A stretch of 64,000 nucleotides of DNA from Sipunculus nudus (taxonomy: Eukaryota > Annelida > Sipuncula > Golfingiida > Sipunculidae): the NCBI GenBank assembly GCA_026874595.1, contig CM049306.1:26651519-26715518 (forward strand), written 5' to 3'. Position numbers and translations under genes: made by a program. Below, piece by piece: positions 56,127-64,000 of this stretch. Position 1 is the stretch's first letter. Every line of letters begins with the position of its first letter. The notes under the pieces are model-generated. The model saw nothing but the letters and a program-made list of their open reading frames with translations. It ran no database searches and was not told the origin of the DNA.

Positions 56127-56938
56127 ATTAAGGGACCCATGGGTCACATCACTCAGCTGAATTTTGGAAAATTTTACCAAATGCAAAATTCGTTTTTGTT
56201 TTTGATATATATTAGCAGTTGATAAGCCATGAGTAAATGGCCCCCCTAAAATGAAACCCTGAAAATTACAGAATAATTGACTTGAGCCAAGGTTTTAATA
56301 ATAAACATAAATATATTAACTGAGATAAATTGCTGTAAAAATTTAAATGAGCATAAACAAAATTTATGTATGTTTAAACAAGCCAATTAGGTATATATAA
56401 ATCGCATTTGCACTGTGTTATAAACAAAACTTTTAGCCTAAAACCATTTAATGATGCAATAAGGCAAACATGAGCCTAAATGTTATATGAAAGGATACAT
56501 TTCATAAACGAAAGAAGTGTGAATTTTATTTAATTTTATTTATCTTATTAAGGTTTAAATAGTTAAATAAATGGCAAGATGAGCTAAAAATTAATACCAC
56601 GAATATTTGCCCAATATTTCTGATTTACAGTGTTATTCATATTAAAGCCCTGGCAATATATTAGAGCTATGAATGAAGTGCTACAAAGTATTTATATCTT
56701 ATTTAATCTTAAAATGTCAATGAGCACTTACACTAGATCCAAATATTTTATCACATTTGAATGTTAGGATTCAAATCCTGAATTTTTTTTTAAATTCAAA
56801 ATTAGTCAAGTTTCAACAAAAAATTGAATTTAGCATTGAAATTATGAGTCATCTTCTTTATAATCCTGCTGGTTGCTAAAAAATGTGATATTTTAAGATT
56901 TGTCTTGTTTATTGAACAGGCATGTCAACAGGATAGGG

Positions 56939-56986
<48 letters not shown>

Positions 56987-57100
56987 GAGAGAGAGAAAAG
57001 GCTCTTTGTGGCAGTTACTCCAGACAGCCTGATCCAGACAGAGGAGCTGGCCAGGAGTGAAGCAGTTACATAACACTGCATACCACTGGCTTGATGTAAA
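56127..57100 (-). repeat. Minus-strand repeat with tail hairpin and (GA)n
   Basis: The tail reads AAGGGACCCATGGGTCACATC on the plus strand (56130-56150), that is, the palindrome GACCCATGGGTC on the minus strand. (GA)n with one interruption lies at 56939-56996; open frames through it are artefacts. The rest is AT-rich without a recognised gene. Confidence 0.55.
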
Positions 57101-57520
57101 CAAATGACCTATGGGTCATGGCACTCAGCTTTTATTTATGATCATAAAATATGATTTGGAAGAAGGATAAGACAAATGTTAGTTTTGTGTTGTAATATAT
57201 GATAATTTATAAGGATGATGGCATTTAACTGAAGATATGTAAAGATCTTTATAAAAAATCTTGGAGAGGGAAGAGGGCTGGTGTCATTTATATTTTTTAC
57301 ATTTGGAAAAAGAGCGCTATTGTCACACAGGTTTTGACTTTGCCTAATAACTTTATCAACATTGCAGCAGAAGTATTTGAAAAAAAAAATGTCCACTATA
57401 AGTCATGTTAATTATCATGCTTTTAATAACGGAGTTTACAGTTATTCAATAATTACAGGTTACCTATGCCCAAGAGTAGCACTAGCACAAATGATATAAG
57501 AGTTTAACTATTTATTAAAA
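57101..57520 (-). repeat. R1 3' region, minus strand
   Basis: AAATGACCTATGGGTCATGGCACTCAGCT (57102-57130) is the inverted tail; the following ATGATCATAAAATATGATTT and GTTAGTTTTGTGTTGTAATA match the inverse of the R1 end at 21290-21350. About 400 bp are kept. Confidence 0.65.
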
Positions 57521-57521
57521 A

Positions 57522-58330
57522 CTAGAATACGGGTAGTCGACAATTTTTTTCCCTGCTTGTTTGAACAAATCCGGAGATATACGCATGGATGTCTACAACG
57601 TGAACATGAATATAGGTGGCGCCACCTGTCAAAAAAATAAGAAAGCTATCTAGGATGTATACGCATGCCGAATTTTAGGTAATTTGGTCAAACCACTGCA
57701 GAGATATGGGTGATTTTAACCCAAGGCAGACAAACAGATGGACACTGTGCAAATATGGCTGCAGGTGGCGCCACCATTTTTGTGTACGTTATAAAGCTAT
57801 CCAAGGGCTACATTTGTATAATTTTTTTTCCTGATTGGTCAAACGGTTCCCGAGATATGAGCTTGGATGTCTGCAGCTTGAACGTGAATGTAGGTGGCAC
57901 CACCTGTCAAAAAATCAAGAAAGCTATCTAGGATGTATATGCATGCCGAATTTCAGGTGAATTAGTCAAACCACTGCAGAGATATGAGTGATTTTAACCC
58001 AAGGCAGATGAACAGATGGACACTGTGCAAACATGGTAGCAGGTGGCCCCACCATTTTTTGTGTATGTAATAAAGCTATCCAAGGGCTACATTTGTACAA
58101 AGTTTTTTTCTTGATTGGTCAAACGGTTCCCGAGATATGTGGGTTTATGTGTGGAAACAGATGCACAAACAGTCACTGGGCAGAGAAGAAAGGTCAGAGG
58201 TCAAGGCCAATAGGTTAGGCACCAGTTCACATGTGACCCGATAATTGTTTCAAGTTTCGAAAAAATCCGTCCAGTAGTCTCAGAGGAGTTCTCCGGAAAC
58301 AAACACGGCGGCAGCGGAACCCGGTCAAAA
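57522..58330 (-). mobile_element. Helitron-like element with core iii units, minus strand
   Basis: On the minus strand it ends ...CGACTACCCGTATTCTAG-T (57541-57522), matching the end at 7391-7408, but the 5' arm of the hairpin is missing. Units of about 275 bp repeat twice: AGGTGGCGCCACCT-type palindromes at 57613 and 57766, with degraded forms at 57892 and 58041, and CCGAATTT(T/C)AGGT at 57667 and 57947. At the other end, ACCAGTTCACATGTGACCC (58220) is the inverse of 6388-6408, so the copy parallels 6331-7408. Non-coding. Confidence 0.7.
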
Positions 58331-58722
58331 ACATAGTATCCACAAAACTTTGTTTTGGCGGATACAGTTATATAATAAAGACCTAATTTCTGGCTGTACA
58401 TAGGATCTATATAGAGGAATATTTTTGGTAAATATGAGGAAAAACAGATTCAGTGGTTTTGATATTAGGCAGTCCTGAAGTGTGAAAATAGGTCTGTAAT
58501 AAAAAATTTAGGTTTTTCCTTAATTTCTCAAAGGAACAAAGTGGCAAAGACCCAGTTTTCAGCTTGGTAGGAGATCTTGTGGACGTCTAGTATTATGTGG
58601 AATTTTGGATTCCTATAGGTCTTACGGTTTCAAAACGTACCACATCTATGGACGGACGGACGGAAAGACAGACAATGGACAATGACTATAGCTCAGATGA
58701 CTAACAGTCAGCTGAGGTAAAA
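58331..58722 (-). repeat. R1-family 5' region with head hairpin, minus strand
   Basis: The head is at 58719-58688 (minus), the microsatellite GGACGGACGGACGG at 58651-58664, and GAATTTTGGATTCCTATAGG (58600) is the inverse of the phrase behind other heads. The left part reads into ATGAGGAAAAACAGATTCAG, as in 19080-19110 inverted. Confidence 0.7.
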
Positions 58723-59271
58723 AAAAACATTCCATGGCCAAGGTTGATTTTTATATTTATGCAAATAAATTAAAAATATTGCAAATTCAGTTTTTAATAA
58801 AGTCATATCCTTGAAAAAAAGTCTCTAGCTTCAGCAATTTTCATGGTCAGTGAGTAAATATATTTCCTGATTTTTTTACAAAGTGCATTATGTGTGGGCC
58901 CATGACTAAAAAAAATAAAGCAATACTGACATAATATCTGGTATGATTAGAGGAAATATATAGGGGAACATGTACATATGAAATATGATCAAAAACAGAT
59001 CAGTAGTTTTTATATCAGGCAGCCTTGAATTAAGTGCAAAAATGGGTTTTTAATGGAAAAATGAGGTTTTTCCTTAATATCTCAAAGGAATGAATGTCAT
59101 AGTGACTCAATATTGGATATGGTGGAGATTTTTTGGACATCTAACTGTATGCCAAATTTTGGATTCATAGATCCAAGAGTTTTAAATTATGCCGTGTTCA
59201 CGGCCAGATGGCCAGACAGATGGACAAGGGACCATGACTATAGCTCAGATGACTAACAGTCAGCTGAGTTA
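58723..59271 (-). repeat. Second R1-family 5' region with head hairpin, minus strand
   Basis: Head at 59271-59241 (minus), diverged microsatellite (GGCCAGATGGCCAGACAGATGG, 59200-59221), CCAAATTTTGGATTC (59152). The left side reads into CCATGGCCAAGGTTGA, the inverse of the ACTTTGACCATGGCA phrase. Confidence 0.65.
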
Positions 59272-60463
59272 AAAATGTGTGTATGTAATCAAGTTTTCAA
59301 TATTTAAATATAAGGCCATATGAGCGAAAAAATTAATCCCATTTTCCTGATTAACTAAGTAAATAATATTTTTATTCATATCAAGGGCCAGTCAACCTTA
59401 AGAGAAATATATGAAATGTAAATAAAGAATTATCTCTCAATAAATCTTAAAATATGTCAGTGAGCACTTACAAAAGTTTCTAATATTTTATCACATTTGA
59501 ATATTAGGATTCAAATCCTGCAAATTTTTCAAGTTTCAACAAAAAAATTAATACAGAAATTATAAGAATATTCATCTTTTTTATTAGTCCTGTTTATTGA
59601 ACGGGTGTGTTGGGGGAGGAGTAGTACCAAACATGTGCGAAAATGTTCAGTTTTAACCCGGCACATTGGTAAAACCCTCAGCATGTTTGTTGACTTTATG
59701 ACTGCATGAACTCAGGCATGGCTCGTACGGGTTACAATAGGCAGGCAGCTTGCATACAATACAGGAAATGACCAATGTCCATGGAGACAGTGTTTCAGTT
59801 TAGGTTGTGAGCTCACATGTATACTATTGTTTTAATTCATCATTCTTAGCAACGTTAATATTCAGATTATGGGGCGAACGTTTACCACAATAAGAATGCA
59901 ATCTGATGCAAGACCACTGCGTTGCATTCCTCGATATTACTTGTATCACAACTCGAGTAGGCTTACCAGCCCAATTATCCAATTGCCTACTGAGGCTGGT
60001 TGTCACGGCTAGGAAAATGATGGCAACCACTAATTTGCATATTAGAGAATTTTATGCAATAAAAGTGTCAATGTACACAATCTCTCATATAATACTGCTG
60101 AGTAAGATATTCTTCCTTAGGTCCTGAAACTGCAAAAATATTTTATCCAGACATGAATGTATGGTTCCCCTGTCATACTGCTGGACAAAAACATTGTTCC
60201 CTAGAAGGTATCCATTTTGGGGGGGGGACCTGATCTATTCTGTTGCACTGATATTGTAGTAATTAGATATTCAGCCATGATACAGAGGGAATGACCAATA
60301 CTCTCGGTTAGTAGGTGTTGTTAGAAAGTATACTAAAACAGCTAATGAATGGTCTGGTTTATGTTAAGTGGTGAGGTATTTGCCTCTTCAAAAGCACATG
60401 CAAAAAGGATATCACATATCATGCACCCTGGCTTGTGGAAACTGTGGGGGATCTAGCTGCATA
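59272..60463. other. Spacer, no gene recognised
   Basis: 59440-59530 repeats 56690-56775 (GTGAGCACTTAC, TATTTTATCACATTTGAAT), so part is dispersed repeat. From about 59620 no family landmark is seen. Frames at 59824-60127 on both strands have no domain. Confidence 0.4.
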
Positions 60464-61237
60464 CAGGGTTGCCAGTGGTCAGGGAAAAGAAAGGGAAAAT
60501 ATTATGTTTTCAAGGGCAGGGAAATGTCATAGAATTTAATAAAAAGTAATTGGATTTTCTGATGATTGTATGCAAGGGAGAAGTTGGAATTTTAATGGCA
60601 ACTGTAGTTGATTATCAGACAGGAATACCTTTTCATCTCATGAGCCAGCATTCAATAATTTTATACTACTTTTTCATTTTCCTTTCAAATATTGTTGGGT
60701 TATGTAAGTAGATTAAATCTTAAACCCCTTTGATTTTTTTAAAATACATATTGATTGATGATGCAGAGCATGGATACACAAAATGTTAACATATAGCACC
60801 AACCATCAATGAAAGGTCACCTGTTTCTTAGCAGTAATATAGAACTAATTTTTAGTACTAGTAAAACATTTTATGCAAGGACATGAATCTGACCAGGTAA
60901 CAAACCAGAAAGGCAGAACACAGTGCAGTTACACTGATCCATAGAAGTCCGTCGTTGTTATTGTATGATAAATTTATACACATGATTTATGCTAGATAAC
61001 AAAGTGAATCTTTCTTTAAATGATACATTGTCATTCCAAATTTCTAGTTTCAGTTTGCTTTGCTTTACAGTTACAATTTTTCAAATAAAGATTTGGTTTG
61101 TGTTAGCAGTAGAATGACATTTTCTAGAGGGAATTTAAATTTTGTGGGTTAGTTTATCCCTGAAAATCAACCAAAAGTCCAGGAACAGTCAGAGAAAAGT
61201 CCAAGATTTTTTTCAGAGTTGACTGCTGGCAACCCTG
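60464..61237. mobile_element. 774-bp MITE-like element with CAGGGTTGCCAG inverted ends
   Basis: CAGGGTTGCCAGTGGTCAGG at the left and GTTGACTGCTGGCAACCCTG at the right are inverted repeats with a perfect outer 12 bp and 16 of 18 overall. Inside, near both ends, are AGGGAAA and GAGAAAAGTCCA-type segments, also roughly inverted. CAGGGTTGCCA termini are known from dispersed MITEs in marine invertebrates. No convincing target-site duplication is seen and no protein is encoded. Confidence 0.65.
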
Positions 61238-61340
61238 TGAATAACTCACACAGACACTTTGTGATAAGGATCAAAAAAGGATGTCTAATTTAAATTGTAA
61301 TCATTACACATCTGCATGATTTTACTGATATCATGATTAA

Positions 61341-61438
61341 AACAAGGGACCTGTGGGTCATTCTGCTATGCTAAAGTTGACCTTAAAGGAAAAAACTAAA
61401 ATAACAAGTGGCCCATGGGCCCTGACGCTCAGCTGAAT
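61341..61438 (-). repeat. Two tail hairpins in tandem, minus strand
   Basis: AACAAGGGACCTGTGGGTCATT (61341-61362) and AACAAGTGGCCCATGGGCC (61403-61421), the latter followed by CTGACGCTCAGCTG, are two inverted copies of the shared tail 62 bp apart. The second has a perfect GGCCCATGGGCC palindrome, with an A:T pair replaced by G:C. Confidence 0.7.
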
Positions 61439-61534
61439 TCAAGGAATGTTGAACAATGAGCAAAATGACTGCCAGAGTGCAAACAAATAATGAATATTGT
61501 GAAGAGTCCTTAGAAATGGGTTTCAGTGGGCTTT

Positions 61535-63400
61535 TGGACAGATGACAACTTCATTTGAAGGTCTCATAAATAGAAAAAAAATGCGTAAAAATTTGAAAAA
61601 AAGAAATACAGGTAGTGCCACCAGTCTGCAGGAACTGATGAAACACTCCATGATCAATATATATCCAAAGAATCATGGCTATCAATTAAGGCATTAGTTA
61701 TTCAGATACTGGGGGATTCTTGGGGGTATTTATGAGCCCCATAGCTCAAAGGATATGGGTAACAGAGACCTAATTTCAGGTTTTCAAGGATATTTTTCAT
61801 GGACCTCTCTGGATATTAAGTTTGAAGATTCCAGGTCCAGTGGTTAAGATTTGTGCCCTGTTAGCAGATGACAGTTTCATTGCAGGTCTGAAAAAAAAGA
61901 GAAAAAAATTTATAAAAATAAAAAAATGCAGGTGGCGCCACCAGTCTGCATAATCTTATGTAACACCCCATGATCAATATCCATGCAAAGAAACAATGAT
62001 CAATGCATTAGTTGTTCAGATACTTGAGCATTTGTATCAAATTTTTCATGATTCTGGGGGGTACTTCTGAGCCTCATAGCTTGTAGAATATGGGTAACAG
62101 AGACCTAATTCTAGGTTTTCAAGAAGACTTTTCATGGACCTATCTGGATGTCAAGTAAGAAGATTCCAGGTCAAGTGGTTACGATTTGTGCCCTGTTAAG
62201 AGATGACGGCATCTTTTGAGGTCTCAAAATGTAGGGGAAAAAAATTGTTAAAAAATCGAAAAAATACAGGTGGTGCCAAGAGTCTGCAGAAACTGATGAA
62301 ACACTCCATGATTAATATCCATGCAAAGAATGATGGTGATCAATGCTTTAGTTGTTCTGATACTTGAGCTTTTGTATCAAATTTTTCATTATTCCGGGGA
62401 GTACTTTGGAGCCCCATAACTGGAAGAATATGGGTAACCGAGACCAAATTCCAGGTTTCAAAAGAAGACTTTTCATGGACCTCTCTGGATGTAAAGTGAG
62501 AAGATTCCGATCGAGTGGTTACGATTTGTGCCCTGTAAACAGATGACAGCATCTTTTGAGGTCTCAAAAATATAGAAAAAAAATCGTAAAAATACAGGTG
62601 ATCCCACCAGTCTCAGAAACTGATGAAACACTCCATGATCAATAAAGCATCTTTTGAGGTCTCAAAAATATAGAAAAAAAATCGTAAAAATACAGGTGAT
62701 CCCACCAGTCTCAGAAACTGATGAAACACTCCATGATCAATAACCATCCAAAGAATCATGGTGATCAATGCATTAGTTGTTCATATATTGGAGCTTTTAT
62801 ATCAAATTTTTCAATATTCTGGGGTGGGGGGGGGGGGGTACTTCGTAGTCATAGCTTGAAGGATATGAGTAACAGAGACCTGATTCCAAGTTTCTAAGAA
62901 GACTTTTCAGGAACCACTCTGAATGTAAAGTGAGAAGATTCCAGGTCAAGTGGTTATGATATGTGCCCTGTTAACAGATGACGGCATCTTTTGAGGTCTC
63001 AAAAATAGAGAAAAAAAACGTAAAAAATCGAAAAAATTCAGGTGGCGCCACCAGTCTGCAGAAACTGATGAAACAATCCATGATCAATATCCATGCAAAG
63101 AATCATGGTGATCAATGCATTTAGTTGTTTAGATATTTGCATGAGCTTTTGTATCAAATTTTTCATTATTCTGGGGGGTACTTCGGAGCCCCATAGCTTG
63201 AAGAATATGGGTAACAGAGACCTAATTCCAGGTCCTTTCCTGGAGATTTTTCATGGACCTCTCTTGATGTAAAGTTAGAAGATTCCATGTCCAGTGGTTA
63301 CGATTTGTGCCTTGTTAACAGACAGACGGCCGGATGGCCGGACAGACGATGGACAAAGAGTGATTGCTATAGCTCAGATGACTTTCAGTCAGCTGAGCTA
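61535..63400 (-). mobile_element. Pearl-like element, minus strand, about six core units with head hairpin
   Basis: Head hairpin at 63400-63370 (minus), then the microsatellite GACAGACGGCCGGATGGCCGG (63320-63340) and TTAACAAGGCACAAATCG. Core phrases recur near 63300, 62955, 62525, 62185, 61850 and 61545, i.e. at 300-430 bp. The palindrome GGTGGCGCCACC is present near 61931 and 63042. A G-run of about 13 lies at 62826-62838. The unit at 62525-62955 is longer because of an exact 98-bp duplication. Best-preserved element of this type in the window. Confidence 0.8.
62548..62743. repeat. 98-bp perfect tandem duplication
   Basis: AGCATCTTTTGAGGTCTC... starts at 62548 and again at 62646; the two 98-bp copies show no difference, ending at ...CATGATCAATAA. 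It lies within one core unit. Confidence 0.95.
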
Positions 63401-63405
63401 AAAAC

Positions 63406-63855
63406 TAATGGAGATAAAGTCTGAGAGGAAAAGGTAATATAAGGTGGGTATTGGTTAATATGATAGATTTGTACTGACAAGTAAGAAAATTGTTGCAAAT
63501 AATACTATGTGATCTGACCATGTGTTTTCTAATGATGAAACTAAAACATTGTAAGCAGTTTTTAAACATAAGATACAAACCAACACCATGATAAGTGGTT
63601 GACTCCTTGATAAGTTGTTGACAGCTCAGCAGGTGACACGTGTGTTCAATTAAATTCTAATTTTTTTCTATACCATTTTCTCCGTTTTATATTTTTTTTC
63701 AAATAACTAACAGCCCAAGTCCCCAGATGCAAGGTAGGGGTTGTCGATGGCGCTAAATTTTGGGAGTTACAACATCCCTGAATATACATATGGGATAAAA
63801 AATTTAATTCAACAGTTAGTTCAGGAAAAACAGTTGATCCATGATTACTGAATAT
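63406..63855. other. AT-rich spacer, nothing recognised
   Basis: No coding frame with domain character; a GTTGACTCCTTGATAAGTTGTTGAC direct repeat (63597-63621) is short. Confidence 0.4.
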
Positions 63856-64000
63856 AACAAGGGACCTATGGGTCACGGCGCTCAGCTGTTATATAAGATA
63901 AAAAAAATATGATTTTGAAATGAGGCACATGCTGGTTTTGTGTGGAAATAAATATAAGCTGTATTATGAGTTGTTAGTGTTAAGCTTATGTATGATTTTG
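63856..64000 (-). repeat. R1 3' end, minus strand, cut by window edge
   Basis: AACAAGGGACCTATGGGTCACGG...CTCAGCTGTTAT (63856-63890) followed by ATGATTTTGAAATGAGGCACATGCTGGTTTTGTGTGG is the inverse of the R1 end at 21290-21381. Confidence 0.75.

Overview
The window looks like accessory, repeat-dominated DNA from a mollusc, probably a bivalve or a related lophotrochozoan. The base composition is AT-rich, host coding density is very low, and one gene family typical of animal glycan synthesis is present. There are many dispersed elements built from tandem core units, a GTCC/GGAC microsatellite and palindromic ends. Such elements are known from bivalves as pearl/CvA-type, Helitron-like non-autonomous elements. 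The assignment rests on element architecture and is inference; no species can be named.

Only one intact host-type gene is visible. It is a single-coding-exon alpha-1,2-fucosyltransferase (GT11 family) on the minus strand at 40223-41179, with a probable splice acceptor in its 5' UTR and a poly(A) signal just after the stop. All other protein-like sequence is relic: an OTU-like fragment lacking the usual active-site Cys (about 3864-4283), an endonuclease-like fragment with a GDFN motif (11300-11506), two copies of one non-LTR retrotransposon (about 27990-28980 and 43530-44320), and an unrecognised 78-codon open frame without an ATG (54096-54332).

Layout. 1-9.3 kb: a 1.4-kb repeat (R1), two arrays of about 340-bp core units, a 699-bp TIR transposon, the OTU relic, and an element with a Helitron-like 3' end at 7408. 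9.3-17.4 kb: more core-unit elements, the endonuclease relic, a rearranged second copy of the TIR transposon and a 277-bp tandem array. 17.4-23.0 kb: R1-type elements and the third TIR transposon copy. 24-33.3 kb: minus-strand core arrays, a tRNA-derived SINE, the first LINE copy and further R1-type repeats. 33.3-39.7 kb: an AGGTCA-rich repeat, short tandem duplications, a 20-bp minisatellite and more core-unit repeats. 40-45 kb: the fucosyltransferase, a CpG-richer block and the second LINE copy. 47.6-50.97 kb: AT microsatellites, a palindromic element and a large inverted repeat with arms of about 420 bp. 51.06-53.14 kb: a 187-bp satellite rich in ACGT, with an alternating two-monomer higher-order structure. 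54-64 kb: the 78-codon frame and mostly minus-strand repeats, including a 774-bp element with a perfect 12-bp TIR.

The most interesting signals are: (1) the repeat families end in short palindromes followed by TTGTTT, and base changes between copies are paired as in a conserved hairpin; (2) one perfect palindrome, GGTGGCGCCACC, recurs in otherwise different core families; (3) the satellite has a dimeric higher-order repeat with decaying edges; (4) one transposon copy carries a templated insertion copied from sequence 1.2 kb away.
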